Shown: positions 1 through 13,900 of the stretch, piece after piece
How the letters are laid out: every line of letters starts with the position of its first letter
How positions within the stretch are numbered: position 1 is the stretch's first letter
Assembly (NCBI RefSeq): GCF_020184175.1
Contig: NC_065530.1
Coordinates: 50,631,260 to 50,695,259, forward strand
Length of the DNA stretch: 64,000 nt
DNA from: Aphis gossypii
Taxonomy: Eukaryota > Arthropoda > Insecta > Hemiptera > Aphididae
Direction: 5' to 3'
Notes under the pieces: model-generated
Seen by the model: only the letters and a program-made list of their open reading frames with translations
Told to the model about the DNA's origin: nothing
Database searches by the model: none
Translations under genes and position numbers: made by a program

Positions 1-2591
1 ACTTCTATTGAAACATCTATTAACATTCATTAAAATATATTTCTTCGAGAAGTTGATTTTGAATTGATGAATAATTTAATGCATTTGAATGACAATTTCA
101 ATTAATACCATAGTTATTTATTTTTCTAAAAATACATATAAAATAAAGTCATCTTATAAGTATTGTTTGTATAACCATAATTATTAATCATAATATTATA
201 AAATATATTGAAAAGGTATTCTGATGACTTCCAGATCCCCGTGTATCCACCGTCTGTAAGTGAATAATTACATCCGAGAATTTGAATGAAATTATAATAA
301 ATACAATTTGACCACAAATCGATATTGCTACGGATATCGCTCAGCGTGTAACGGACACTTCTCGTGTTAATAATTAATTTCGTTCTGCGACGTCGTACAC
401 CGCACACCACCGTTGTCACACATCATCGAATCACAGTCGAATCGTTTTCCCTCAGTCGCTGCAGACCAACGTAAAAAAATACGCCTACACATTAATACTA
501 TAATAATAGGTACCTATATACAACGTCAATCGTCGCGATCCGAAACAGACCGGTGACCACACATACCGCGATTACACGCACGTCTTCCTCGATCGACGTC
601 ACCGGAATCCAACTTTTGCGGTGCTATTACATCGGTTTGTCTCCATGCGGACGTGTAATTATACACAATATGTGCGGGCGTATAAGTGTGTCGGTATAAC
701 CGCATCGGTCGTGTTCGCGCTTTATTATGCGACGGCAGCGGGCAAAGGGTTTTAAATAATTATTATTCTCGGAGAAAATGAATATTATCCAAGAGCGTAT
801 AGCGGTGGCATTGCTCGTTTCCGTGCTATCGCGTGTGTGTGTCTCGTACATTTGACGTATTTTAAAACCGCCGGTCTAGTCGGTAGTGGTACCTATGTCC
901 TATACGTGTGTGTTATAATGTATGTATATCTACCAAAACTATGTATATAATATATATATATCAATGTAGGTGTATATATATATAGTATATTATATTATGT
1001 ATATCGTCGTGGAAAACTCGGTGGTCTTCGGATATACGCCTGCGGTCCGAATAGTAATTAACATATGCAGCCGGCGGGCCGTACATGTGGCTGACCGCCG
1101 GTTGATATCCATCCGAAAACGGATGTTAAAATAATTAGTTTCCACGACCACCGGTAATGAGCAATTTCGCAAAAGGACTTGTGTCCTCCGGGCTCATCGG
1201 TCGCGACCGCGTTGTAAGGCTACCGATGGTAATAGTTTCGACAAGAAATCGTTTTACGCCGGTAAACGAGCCCTGCACAAACCGTAAACGCGCTATACAT
1301 ATTATTGTCCTACCGCAAACCCGCCCATCTCGTTTAACCGTAAACTTTCCAACACACAAAATTATGTAGTGGGCGACGGGATAGGAGTAGAAATGTATTT
1401 ATACAACACCGGCGCTTGAAAATTATTTTACCAACCGTTTGATGACGATGGTCAGAGAATAGTCCACAAAAGTCAGAAGTGCATTTATAAAGAAAAATCA
1501 ATCGAAACCTATGTAGGCGATCATTTTCATACACATATTTTGTGCAAAATTGTTATAAAATGAAAAAATATAATGTCATCTCAAACAGTGACTATAGATT
1601 AGTATTATTCCTTAACAAATCGTTAAATATTACATAACTCTACTTTTAACACATCGCAAATCTTAGAATAATATAAATATTTAAGGTTTTTAGATAAGGT
1701 TATTTTGGAAAAAAAATACTTAAAACTATTCAAACCATTATAATAATAAAAACAAAATATTAAATTGTAAAAATGTTATAAAAAGTTTGCTTTTTCATTT
1801 ATGACATAAACAAGCTATGGATAAATCTGGGAACGGCAGAAAAAGAATCGATGTTCTAAATGTGAGACAGATGAATAAGGTGCATAGGGTAAATCAATTT
1901 AAATTTAAATCGTTTTAAAATATTATTTTATACTGATTTTGTATTTGCCAACTTTGCGATAAATAAAATATTACTACTTTAAAAACTTTTTGGGTTAAAA
2001 AGGTCAGTGGGCGCCACGAGAAACAGTTGAACAATAATAAAATATGTTTTAGATTTATATTTAATAATTTGAACATTTACTTTCTTTCAAAATCAAATGC
2101 GTGTTTGCTAATGTAGTTTAATATAAGAAAAATCAATTACATTATTTAATATTTGCATGGAATATTACTGTACCTATGTATTATATTTTGTAAACGAAAT
2201 CTTCCACCATATTTTAATAAATAAAAATAAACAATGTTTTGTATCTTAAAATTGACAATTTTATTTGCTTACGTAATGTAAAGTATAATAGTGCGTATAA
2301 GTATATACAACCCGCTTTTTTCATGGTAGATTCCATTAAGTAATTACTCCGAACTAAAAATCTCATCTGTAAATTGTAATATACTGCAACACATCGTCTT
2401 TAACCACATTTATAACTTCTACCTACATAAACTTTGACACAGGACTGAAAGCATGTTTCGTTTAAATATTATCGTAACATACTATAATTATATTACAATG
2501 TGCATGGAAATAATAATAAAACAAACATTAAACGTTTCTAGCACTGTTATTCTTGTCTAACACTATATATTCTTGTCTATCTGTTGCAAAG
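1..2591. other. non-coding, probably intron, with CpG-rich block
   Basis: No exon could be supported here. The stretch from about 340 to 1500 is visibly richer in CpG and G+C than the surrounding AT-rich sequence, with many CGT, ACG and CGG words; the rest is AT-rich. If the plus-strand surface-protein gene continues to the left, this is intron, because the exon starting at 2592 is entered in phase 1 and so needs an upstream exon. A short open frame from the ATG at 1817 (about 33 codons, starting MDKSGNGRKR) has an amino-acid mix that looks less random than its surroundings, but no splice context fixes it. Confidence 0.5.
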
Positions 2592-2666
2592 CTTCACACC
2601 CACCCACTCTGGCACCAGAACTTCAGAGCACGGAGAATCCCTCCCCTTCTGGCATCCCAGCTTTAG
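2592..2666 (+). CDS. stalk exon A of a GPI-anchored or single-pass surface protein (partial gene)
   Basis: A 75-nt exon bounded by the acceptor TCTGTTGCAAAG and the donor TTTAG/GTAAGA. It starts and ends in phase 1, so it can be skipped without a frame change. It encodes about 25 residues rich in Pro, Ser, Thr and Glu (SHPPTLAPELQSTENP, then SPSGIPAL), with no cysteine and no predicted fold: a stalk or linker. Joining it to the exons at 4004, 5019 and 17691 gives one uninterrupted frame ending at the stop at 17780-17782. That shared phase across four exons is the main evidence. Phase-1 boundaries are typical of extracellular modular proteins such as the immunoglobulin superfamily. Beat, lachesin/IgLON and glypican-type proteins are possible parents, but I do not recognise the gene. 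The acceptor polypyrimidine tract is only moderate. Confidence 0.55.
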   Translation, partial: LHTHPLWHQNFRARRIPPLLASQL

Positions 2667-4003
2667 GTAAGACGGATAATATCGTTTTACCCGCTTACAT
2701 TATACGATATTAGATAACATTATTATATTTAATAAATAACATAAATTTATTACAATGTATATTGTTTATAAACTAATAACTTTGACATGTAATTACATGT
2801 ATTCAACTGTAATGTGTATATATTTTTTATATTTTTTTTTTAAGTTCCAAATATTTATTTAAGAAGTAAGTAGGTATCTAAAATTATTGGAAATTATCAA
2901 ATAGCATTACATATTTGATTCATAGAAAAGTAAAAAAAAAAAATCTAATAATGCATATTATTTTATTTAAAATTGATATTTTAATCATAATATAATTTAA
3001 TTAAAAATGAACTTATTTAATACCTATCATATTATTATATCTTAATACGACGAACTCTTTATCATTTTTACTATTAAATTAAATTCCAGCAATGTGATTT
3101 GGTTAAAAAATGTCTTCATTTTTCAATATGAGAAAATTATTATTATTAATATAGAAGCTGCATATTTTATTGTAAAACATTTAAAAAATTTAAATTAAAT
3201 CATTGAGACTTTTTATTTTTCAACCCTCTGTATTTTACCGACATACTTACGTTATTTATTTTTCATTCCAACTGATGAATACCTTAACAAGGAAAATCAA
3301 TGTTAAATTTCAAATAACATATAACATAATAAGCATTTAAAATGAAAAAAATATATGTATATAATTTGCTTGCAAAAGCATAGACGTAATAATTTCATTA
3401 ATTTAAAATCTTAAAATGTGTAAATACATTTTATAAAACTGGAAAATTATTAATAATTTGATTTTAAAAATATATTTAGAGTTATAATATTTATGTGTTG
3501 TGTATAATACGTTAAAAATATTTAGATCATCTTTAGTTGTCTATAAGGTATATATTTAGAACATATTTCGTCAATTTATTAATAATGAAAGCTTCCAATT
3601 ATATTGGTTGGGCGTTCCATTTTTATACTTAAAATAAACATTTTTACTTTTATGAATTATATTCCATTTTAAACTTGTCAAAACGATTAAGAACGTTCAT
3701 CAGTTAGTAACTTGTAGGAACGTATTTGATTTCTAATCAAAACAACATTGCAATTAATATAAATGTCAACAAAAAAAAAAATGTATTTTGTTGTTCAACA
3801 GGTCTATGAAGTGCAGGTAAAAAATAAAAAATAAGGGTTAGAAAAACTGTAATACACTACTCCCCTCACCTATGAAGTCAAATGGTAGTCGTTTTCGATG
3901 TCTTAATCATGTTATTTTTTTTTTTATCTTATTTTTTTTTTACCAGTTTTGCCTCAATAACGTTTTGATATCAACGTTGGTTGTGTGTTTTTAAATGTTT
4001 CAG
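2667..4003 (+). other. intron between stalk exons A and B
   Basis: AT-rich intron starting GTAAGA and ending TTTAAATGTTTCAG. I saw no other coding, RNA or repeat feature, only homopolymer A/T runs. Confidence 0.5.
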
Positions 4004-4084
4004 GTCCACAATGGACGACCGATGGGAGTAACGATTTAGAAAACGGTACGTCGAACAACACAAACGGAAAAGGAGGGAAAAAAG
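4004..4084 (+). CDS. stalk exon B (N-glycosylation-rich)
   Basis: An 81-nt exon after a good acceptor (TGTTTCAG) and before the donor AAAAAAG/GTAATA, again phase 1-1. It encodes about 27 residues beginning PQWTTDGSNDLENGTSNNTN and ending GKGGKK. Two N-glycosylation sequons are visible (NGT and NNT), and the Asn/Gly/Thr/Lys-rich composition indicates an exposed flexible stalk. Its CpG and G+C content is higher than that of the flanking intron. An internal GGTACG could serve as an earlier donor, giving a shorter exon in another frame, so the 4085 donor is preferred because it keeps the frame open into the next exon. Confidence 0.65.
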
Positions 4085-4306
4085 GTAATAATAAATGAAA
4101 GGACTCGGAGGAGTTTTAGCGTCCGCGGGGTTGGGAATTCGAGGTGTATGTATAAATACACACACACACATATATATAATATACATATTATAATATAATA
4201 TGTATATACGTGGGACAAGGCTTGCGATGTATAGCCATACTATCGGCGGCGGTCGCACAGTTATATCGGCCGACGACGGTTCGCTCGCGGTACACACTCT
4301 CGTACT

Positions 4307-4346
<40 letters not shown>

Positions 4347-5018
4347 CACACAGCGATATTATATTATTATAATATATACGAGCAATATAAATATAATATA
4401 TATGTGTATGTATGTGTGTTACGAGGGACGCACGCCGACAGATGTTGCGTTCATTATAATAGCGGCGCGGGAGAGAAGGAGAACAACCCTTCGGGTAAAC
4501 CTTCGACATTCGATTATGGAAACACAACCCCTCCAACTAACCTCCCCTATATACGTGTGTATACACATATATATACATACCTTCTTCCCTCTCATCGCCG
4601 CCGTCCGCTCGTGTCCGCGGCCGTCTTCTTGCCCTCGCCCTCGAGGGACCGATCGTGAAGTTTTCAGCCGTGTCTGTGTAGTCGGCGGATCGACATCATC
4701 GCGCGCCCGCCGAACCACGTGCGTTTAAACGCTTGCTTTTATTGACCGCGGACTGCGGCAAAATAATATATGAAATCGCTCTCTTTGAATCGGTCGTGAA
4801 ACTCGTCCGATGGGAAAAATTGAAAGCCCCTGCACCACCACATTATAATATGAGGTGATAGGAATAACAATATATTATTATATTATGGCCAGTCCCGACG
4901 GGACAGCCGCGTTAACGAAACGACAGCGTTTTCGCGTATAACAATCTATTTGTATATGAATAATATACGAATGAGTGCACCCGAATGTCTCGATAATGTG
5001 TTTTATTTGTTTTCGCAG
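4085..5018 (+). other. intron between stalk exons B and C, CpG-rich
   Basis: A 934-bp intron with a (TA)n tract at 4310-4341 and unusually CpG-rich sequence at about 4210-4740. Several overlapping open frames here arise from the (TA)n and CpG-rich sequence; none has splice or start support. A regulatory element inside the intron is possible, but no specific site is claimed. Confidence 0.5.
4310..4341. repeat. (TA)n microsatellite
   Basis: About 16 uninterrupted TA units. In the overlapping frames it encodes artificial Tyr-Ile runs, which explains the spurious open frames here. Confidence 0.95.
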
Positions 5019-5096
5019 ACGATGATTCCACTTTGAACGAGATCACTCGGTCTGGGCAAACGTACAACAAACCCAACAGACCAGGCATTATAAAAA
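5019..5096 (+). CDS. stalk exon C
   Basis: A 78-nt exon preceded by the strong acceptor TTTGTTTTCGCAG and followed by the donor AAAAA/GTAAGT, phase 1-1. It encodes DDDSTLNEITRSGQTYNKPN and then RPGIIK: an acidic start, then polar and basic residues, with no cysteines. With exons A and B it completes a series of three symmetric cassettes of 75, 81 and 78 nt. Ser-Gly dipeptides in exons A and C could in principle carry glycosaminoglycan, but the acidic context is weak. Confidence 0.7.
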
Positions 5097-5548
5097 GTAA
5101 GTCGTTTTCTTGAACATTAATACGCTCGAAGCGTGTTTTATAATTTGTAATAACGAGAAGCGATTATAAATAATAATGATATATTGATGAAACGGGTATA
5201 TTTAAGCACCGATAACTGCCGATACATGCTCGTTTTATTTTTGTTGATCGAGTAATAAGGCTTACAACAACGAAACAGTTACCAAACCCCTCCTTCCCGA
5301 AAGGTTTTAACTTTACCAGTATTATTATTTCGTACTTGCATGAACGAAATGTTGTTGTTTTAAATTTAGTTCTACTTTTGCATTTTTTTTTTTTTTTTTT
5401 TTGAGTCAATAGTTTTCAATAATTCATCTATTTGAAATAACATTTTTCTAAAAAATATTTTTGGGTTACTGTTTGGCTTGTTACGAAAAAAATATTATTG
5501 TGTTAAAAAAAATGCAATACATATAAAATTATATTCACAAATTTACAT

Positions 5549-6125
5549 CTTAGATTTTGAGCGGAGCGATGAATGTATTGATTTTACAATAATGAGTTTT
5601 TCCCGTATAACATGTTACATGATACGAGGAAGTAGTAAACAAAATTCTTTAATTTTAAAGTTTGAGAGTGGTTTTGTATAGAAATTTTGAACTAGTTTGT
5701 ACTTAAAATATGTTTAAATTCAAAATTCCCAGTATTTATTAAACACCAAATCACTTATTTAAATAATGAATAACGGTAATAATTATTATGCTTATGTTTA
5801 GAAACATTTATTCGGGACATTGTGATTTAAAGAATATTATTCTATTTTACGAGTATATACACAATGATATTTTCAAGTATAATGTTTTTATCGAAAACTA
5901 ATTCAACATACTTGTTTTACTAATAGTTAAATAAATTACATCACTTTATAGAAACGTCAAAAATGTAACTTAATAATATATTATGCTGATTGGCCATCTC
6001 CGATTAAAATCATTCGTCGTATTTAATGATATTTCATTGAATTCAAATTGAGCACATAAATTTCAGTGAATCACTCGTCACCTACAGTACAGCAGAGTAA
6101 TGCACTTGGCTATTTTTTTTTTATT
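5549..6125 (+). repeat. foldback-type interspersed repeat, short copy
   Basis: Begins TTAGATTTTGAGCGGAGCGA followed by TGAATGTATTGATTTTACAA. It ends with the family's right end: ATCTCCGATTAAAATC, then a 'TCATTGAATTCAAATT' block, then TACAGTACAGCAGAGTAATG and CACTTGGC followed by a T-run. The left motif GATTTTGAGCGGAG and the right motif CTCCGATTAAAATC are imperfect inverted repeats. No coding sequence lies between them. The same ends bound the copies at 28648 and 31309. Confidence 0.75.
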
Positions 6126-7811
6126 TTTAAATTTTTTTAAATTATATATATGTTTTTATGTTATTGTTTGTTATAGTATTTTATTGTTTATTGACAATAT
6201 TTTATTGGAAGTAAATGGAAGACAACTTTATAAAACGTTCGTTTTAACTTGTTTAAATAACCTTGATCAAAATAAAAGCTACTGTTCACTCTAAAGTTAC
6301 ACTATATCTACTTACGTATTACATTATTTAAATTATTAAAATATAAATAATATATCATTCTATGTTTAATCATCCTACGAAAATATGCAAAATCTTCGGT
6401 AAAAGGATAATTGTATCTTTGAGACGACACATTCCAAATTTCAGCGGATAATTGTATTACTTTCTACATTTTCTCATTGTACCCAAATTACGACAATTTT
6501 CATAATATGTATTAATATGCAAAGTCGAAATGTAATTAATGTTTTTTGCCTTTTGTTCGTACACAGCAATGATAAAAATTCATGATTTACGTTTAGTAAG
6601 TTCACATATCTTTAAAATATGCTATGTACCTTTAATGTTTAGGCGTCTGTGAGTGAATATAGTACCATAACTTCGCAATAAATATATTTCGTTATAATAC
6701 TTCTTTAATAATATTAAATAGCTAGAGTTAAAAAAATTATAATTTTCATGAACAACTATTTAAAATTGTAAAACTAGGTTAAGTAATTACGTACAGTTTA
6801 ATAATATACAACTGATAAACAATTTGTTCGTAACAAAATTTCAAATACTTTAAAGTTTAAATGTTTAATTCAATTATAAATATTCAATAAATAAAAAAAA
6901 AAAAAAAAAATCATTTTATAATTACAAATATTTAAAGTAGTTCTTAGAGAAATAGGTCTAGAAGTTCACCACGTATTTACTTGTTTTAACCAAATAGACC
7001 AAAAAATTGATAATTTAATAACAATTAGAATTAAAACTTTACAATTCAAATACAAAATTTAATATTGCACATATTTTTAGGTTTTTTTTTTTAAAATTAT
7101 TCTCAAATTTCTTAATTTTTTTTGTTTTTAAAGCATAATATTAGAGTTAAATATTATGTTATTGTCAATAAATTACTTCTAAGACTCTATCGATAAATAA
7201 AATATCAAATTTATCAATAATTGTGTTTGATGGTTTTATAATGCTGGTCAAAGTTTTTGATTGAATTGTAATGTTAAAAAAAAACCATCATTTAACAATT
7301 AATATTATTTTGTAAATTTTACTAAATTTTTTTTTTTTTTGAGTAATAAAATAATATTTTAATTACGTAACAATGAGTTAGAAACTAAATGTTGTTATTA
7401 AAAGTAAGTTTTTACTTATATATATATATAAAAATTGTAAAAAAAAATGTTTTAAGCATATTTCGGTGTTTTATGCGCATAAATACATGCACATTTTGGT
7501 AATTTTTTAGTGCATATTCCAAGCCCTAGTTATACGTACTAGATTAAAATAAAAAATAATTTATATTGTTTCATGTCATTTTTACCGAAAACTTGTATGC
7601 ATTATATATCACAAATCACTCATATTGTTATGAGGTAATGAATTAATAAATACTACTGCAGCCCTCGTGGGACAAGATAATAAAATAAAAATGTGAAATT
7701 GTAAAATAATATGATTAAGGATCATTTATTATAATTATTACAGCAAAATAAATTAATGAGATAAATGTAATTCATAAGATTATGTCAGTATTTAATTTAT
7801 GAACTATAACA

Positions 7812-7990
7812 TAAAAAAATAAAACCAGGGAAGTCACTCTGCTATGTAGCAGATGTAGAGTGTTCACCGTCATTAAGTAGGTTACTGTGATGAATATGTT
7901 ATACATCATTTTAATTCAATATTTCAATAATATATCTTTACATAGGATAAATTTCCATAAAAACAATGCTTAGCAGAAAGATAGTATGTT
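7812..7990 (-). repeat. fragment of foldback-type repeat (reverse)
   Basis: Reads AAGTCACTCTGCTATGTAGC, then GTTACTGTGATGAATATG and a TTTAATTCAATATTTCAATA block. This resembles the reverse complement of the family's right end (CTCTGCTGTA...TTAAATTTGAATCCAATGAT). It is strongly diverged and truncated, so the limits are approximate. Confidence 0.4.
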
Positions 7991-8615
7991 GGCTCTTATT
8001 TTGGAGCATATTCTATATTAAATCTATACTTCTACTAAAAATGTATTTTTCTGTAAGTAATAAAATGTATACTTAACTATTTTTTGCCAAAAACAAATGA
8101 ATAGCTATTATTAACCATTATAAGGCAATACCATGTGGTGCGTGTTGTAGGTTATAAATGGTATTATTGGTATAAAAATCAATCCAAATATTTTTTAATG
8201 GTAATAAACTCAGTGGTGAAAACTATCATCATAGTAAAAGCAATATACTAATTATTGGCGTTATGGTTCTACTTAGAATCTAAAATATTTAATAGTGATA
8301 ACTGTTAACAATATAAAAAAAATCCATAATTTTGAAAATTAATGTGTTACGTATTATTAGTTATAAATATTTTCATATTGGTATAAACTATAAATACTCT
8401 CAAATTTAATCTTATACAAAAAAAAATCAATTTTGAAATATTAATTAGCTTAATAGCCGCTAAAATGTCTTCCCGGGATAATTTGTGGAAAATTATTTGA
8501 GTAGATTAGGGTTGCCAGAAGATTGATGATTCCCCATCTTGAAAGATTTAGCCGAAAACCCATAGATAATAGTATTTTGATTTCTGTCAACTACATAAAC
8601 CACCCATCTCAATAG

Positions 8616-8906
8616 GTGACATACTACATCTATCAACTACTCGGAATCATTATAATGTATATAAATTATTATGACCTATCAAATTACTTAATAAATACGC
8701 ATTTTATAATTAAATTTTTAAAACTTTCAAATACATTTTTTTGTAACTTGCAAGAACGTTCAGAATTCCAATACTTAATTTCTGGTGTTGAAGTGCCAGT
8801 TCTTAGTACTGTTCAAAATTATTTTTATAATTTGAAATATTTACAAAATTTTGTAACTAAATGTGACTTAAAATTCGAAATTCCTAACATAACTCGTATT
8901 CCGTAA
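8616..8906 (+). other. open frame, possible mobile-element remnant
   Basis: An open stretch ending at 8906. Its last ~57 codons (from FFCNLQERSEFQYLISGVEV to ITRIP) have a mixed composition unlike the Ile/Tyr/Phe-rich noise frames around it. It has no ATG in good context and follows sequence beginning GGGTTGCCAGAAGA at about 8508, a type of motif often found near transposon ends. I recognise no domain. It may equally be chance open sequence. Confidence 0.2.
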
Positions 8907-10607
8907 AGAATATTTCAAGTTCGCCGAGTGCCAGCATGACTTAATGTTACATATTTTTTTTAATTTTTTAATAGATATTAACAGTTTTTCAGCTAAAACA
9001 ATAAGCAAATTTCTACATGATAGAGAGGAAAGGTTCAAATAAATGAATTACGGAGAAAACAGTTCACTAACGGTATCTCAGAATTGAACTTATATTTTAT
9101 TTTTTATTATGATATTGTTATTTAATTATAATTTAGAGTACATAAGCCGGTTGTGAATTCAAAGAATGTTGAACATAATTTTATATTTTACTATATTTTC
9201 TATACATAATAATATTTTTTTAAATATTTAGATTAATTTTAAGCAATTGTCTATTTATACCTACTACAAATATATTCACACTGTTCTTATACGGTGAGTC
9301 GGTATTTACTCAAAAGTTAATAATAATAAATTATATAATCCTGTACATTAAAATAATTAATAATCTAATAATTGTAATGCTTTTCAGAAAAAACAATTCA
9401 ACCTACCATATTACTATTTAGTAAAACATTTAGGTTGCAACATTTTGTGGAATTTTAGTTTATAAATTTAGAACTTAGGGTATCAACATGACATAAAATA
9501 TACAACCCTTATTTTAATAATATTTTTAAACTTCGAGAATAGTAAAATTACTATTTATTCAAATTAAATTACTCTTTCAGTGTATTTATTTTTTACTTAT
9601 TTTTAAATATTTATTAATTTATTTTTTTAGAGAGGTGAGGGAGTTCTTAAAAATATCTTTAATAGTCTTTCAATATTCAGGTCAAGAAGAACTTAAACGA
9701 GTAAGATCGATTTTAGGTTCCTTCTATAGTAAATTTATTTTAATAGTTTATATATATTTATAATATAAATATATAAATATTGGCTGTTTTCATAATATTT
9801 AAATTTATTTTATAAATAAAAAGATTTAATTAGCTTAGTAAATCTAAAAGTAAATTAACAACGTATTTTAACGGAGTGTTATTTAATTAAAGGATTTAGA
9901 GAAATATTGTATTATGTTATAGACCTTAATATTTTTATGTTTGTTTTAATATATTATAATGGGTTATATTACTATTAAGTATTTGATATTCAAAAAAAAT
10001 ATATTAAGGTAAAAATAATAGGAACGGTTTTTAATACTAAAATTCAACTAGAAAGTTATTTTATATCAAAGAAAAAAGGACATACCTAAATTTTAAGAAT
10101 TCGTACGTTTATAAACGTTTTTAATTCAATAAAATGACCTTCCAAGTAACTTTAATATAATTTTTTTAATATTGGATTACCTTTTTTAATATTGCATACA
10201 TAACATATTTTAACCAACAGTACTATGGAAAATATACAACGATTAAGGTTTTTTAATTTGTTTCTAACAAATAACATTATTTCCTTGAAAAAAAAATTAC
10301 TAATTAAATAAACTACATGTTTGTAATATTTCAGGTAGATCATTATTCTTCGAAAAAAAGACATTATTTATATAGTCTTTTTAACTTGTAAGTTGTTGTA
10401 CATCATTTAATATTGTAAGGGAATCCGTAAAGATCCAATAACATGACTACACAGAAGTATATGAACACCTAAATTGTAAATATACCTACAAAAAGAAAAG
10501 AAAATACTTTTTTCCTGGCTGTATAACTAATAACAAAAAAAGGCTTGTATATTTAAAATGTATATCAGATAGTAGATTATTAAAAAGAATATTTATTTTT
10601 AATTTTC

Positions 10608-10900
10608 CAACGGTTTAAAAAAATCAAAATAATAATTGTGAAAACATCCTACAGATGTCTTTTCTATATTGTTTTATACCAAAATCGTTTTTAATGAAAC
10701 CTATAGAATCTTGAAATTTTCATAAATTATTAATTTTAATATTTTATCACAATTTATAGACAATATTATTTTACATCATATACTAGCTACCTAGTATCAT
10801 TCTTAGTAATTGAAAACTATTAGGTATATATTTGGAAATTTCAAAAAATTATATTTAAAGCTACATTTTTTACTTCAAGTTCTACTACAATGTCATTTAA
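10608..10900 (+). repeat. decayed internal fragment of foldback-type repeat
   Basis: CCAACGGTTTAAAAAAATC, then ACCAAAATCGTTTTTAATG and CTTGAAATTTTCATAAATTA correspond in order to 31494-31650 of the long copy (CCAACAGTTTTCAAAAAAATC, ACCAAATCGATTTTTT, CTTGAAATTTTCATCAAATG). Neither characteristic end is present, so this is a truncated copy. Confidence 0.5.
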
Positions 10901-13900
10901 TGTTGTACTTCAAATAAAGTATATTATTTATATCGATATGCTAGTAGGTCAAGATACTACACTAATATTGATTTATTTTTATTTTATTTTTAATAGGAAA
11001 TTAATTGAAGCAATTCAATTTATATTTGATTTATTTATTCTACTGTAAATTAAATTATGTACCTGCACCATATAATATTATATTAACGAAAAATTGCATA
11101 ATATAATGTCAACTCAACTTTACTCTCGTGTCTGAAATATAATTTAAATAAACAGTTAAATTATTATAATTTAGTAAGTCTAAGAAAGTACTAACGAAGT
11201 TATCAATTGATTCAGAATATTAATGATGAAAGAAGAATACTATTCTTTTTAGTTATATATATTGACATAACTATACTACAATCGTCAAAATAAAATAAAA
11301 CTCGAGCGGAAAACAATTTTCGTTAGACCTGTTGAATATATATCGTCATCGCGACTACAGTTTATAACTCAAAGTATAATGTGGACCGTCTCTATCTATA
11401 TACATGTATGTACATTCAACAACTTATATCCATCATAATTTTACCTGCCAACGAAATTTTTTTTAAAAAACTAAAAATAATATAATTATATCATATTTCT
11501 GTATCTAAAGTATAATAATAACTCCAAAACTATTACGCCGGGGAATATGCTGTTTAATTTTTAAAAGTCCCGTCGAAATTCGTACGGCTAATATATCAGC
11601 GATGTGAGTGTGAATTGCGTGGGGATGTCCTCTAGAAAACGAATTACATCCGCTGAGACGCGCGCCCGAACTTGTATCAATTTTGTCCGCAAGTCAACCG
11701 TGGACTACCAGTTTCCGGTCTCGCGTATATCCGATATAATGGATCACTACACACATGCAGCGATATATATGTATATAGAGGTGTATAGAAAAATGTCGAC
11801 GGGTTTCGACCCTCGTAGAACATGCGATAATCTGTAGCAAAAAGCTTACGCTGCACCGTCACTTGTCAGGTGTGGTGGCGCGTTGTTGTCAGCGTGTATC
11901 GAGGTGGAAATAAATCTGAGTAGGTAGGTTTGCAGTCATAATTTTTGATGCTGTAAATACGCGTTTTGTGATTATAACTCGACATTTAAATTTCCACACA
12001 CACATACAAAATGAAATCTTTATAATTTATAATATCAATATTACCTTTAAATATATTAACGGTGAAAATTGCTTGCGTAAAATTGGCGAACCGATTTTTC
12101 AGTATCAATTGATCTTCATCAATAGTTTACGATTTTACTTTTAAAATTATTGCATTTGCGTTAGCTTTTTTCTAGTTATAGACGTGGATGGTTGTATTAA
12201 CTACACATAACTTACCCAAGTTGTCTTCAAGTTTTAAATTTATATCAAACGTTTAAGTTTACTCTTTAACCACATTTTTAACTTAAAGTTGGCCTGAAAT
12301 CCGGAAAAATATGGCACTTTTATTTTATTCACTACAGTCTACGAATATACTACCTATATACCAATGTTTTTCAACTATCTTACAAATATTTGTAACATTC
12401 ATATTGGTATTCTTGATGTGTAGGTTGGTTATGTATTTTCATATAATAATAAATTTAATGACGTAGATCAGATGTTAACCTAAAACTTATTGATAAGATT
12501 TCAAGTATTGCTTGTTTACCAAAAACTATGGGAGTCCGAATTTTAGTTCGTAAAAGCTTATCAAATTTTAAAATAGTAATAATCTTATTATAGTAATGTT
12601 TATTCCTTACTACTTTCAAAATTTCAAAATTTCGATAAATCTATTAAATAAGAGTATATTAAACTTAATTACACTAAAAGAGTTGAACTAAATAAGGTAG
12701 GTATATAGTGAAAAACTGAGATTTTTGGATACAATTAATTTGAACGACAACCAAGTGAAGCTTAAAGTTCATCTATTAATTTTAATGTGCATCGTAATAA
12801 TACGAGTTATACCCATAATATCAATATAACATGAAATCCTCTTCTCGATCCTCTTATAAATATCATTAATTCGAGCTAAATCGTATCGATACGCTATATA
12901 CGATAAAGCAGAGCATTTAAAAAAAAAAAATTAAATATCTCAACTTTGGAGTTCGCATATCATACGATTTTACGATGTGGTTGAGAAAACCGGCCGCATA
13001 CGATCCTAGACGAAGAACGCGTCGAATTATATATATATTCTGTTTGATAAAGGGTTTGATGGCAAGCTCGTTGACTGATTTGAAAGGCTAGAAAGCTAGG
13101 GAACTTACTATTGTAAATCTTCTCTCTAACGAATCAATCGCATAGTCGCGCCGACGAGACTGTAATCTTTAAAAGGAAACCCCGGCAATAATAACGTGCA
13201 GCGAAAGGTTTCGCCGAGAAATATCAAGTATAACGATATGCTAATATTGCTAATATGATGCGTATGCCGGTAGGTATAGTCTATATTATTGACGTTGTAA
13301 TTTGCAATAATATAATAATTGTCGTCTGTCGTATCTAGCAGAATGACGCATAATGAACTGAGCCTATCGATCGTTGTAAATACGTCGCGTATTATATTAT
13401 TATCGTGTATTATAGAATGTAATAATACCTATTTAATATGAAAAATTCCCCGAAAAAGTAAAATCCTGCAAGTTCTCGTTGATTAAATATGTTACACGTA
13501 TGTAGTATGGATGGATGTAATAATATATAGGAGCGCCATTAAACGATATTCGCTGAAAATCGGATCACTTCGCGTAAACTGAGACTCGGAACGTGCGTTT
13601 GTATTGACATGAAGTGCAAAATAAATACTGTTTCAATCTGCATAAATAATAATCGTTGACGTGTTGATTTTGAAAATATCGGTTTATAATCCTCTCGAAT
13701 CGATAAAGCCGTTGTATAAGTATACTCTCTGTGAATGCGTCGGAACAACATTTTCCCCATGCGAACGTTTCATTCATCTATTCCATTAATTTGTTAATCA
13801 TAAATCGATATGCAAACATATTATGCTTCACTAATGAGGTGGACGTGATGTTTGGAGTGCATATTATATAGGTGCGCGTAAATATATAGGTACACGTGTT

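Noticed and set aside
4200..4728. Overlapping plus-strand frames of 152 and 172 codons in the intron
   Set aside because: They cross a (TA)n tract giving Tyr-Ile runs and CpG-rich sequence in several frames at once. They lie inside an intron whose flanking exons join in frame without them.
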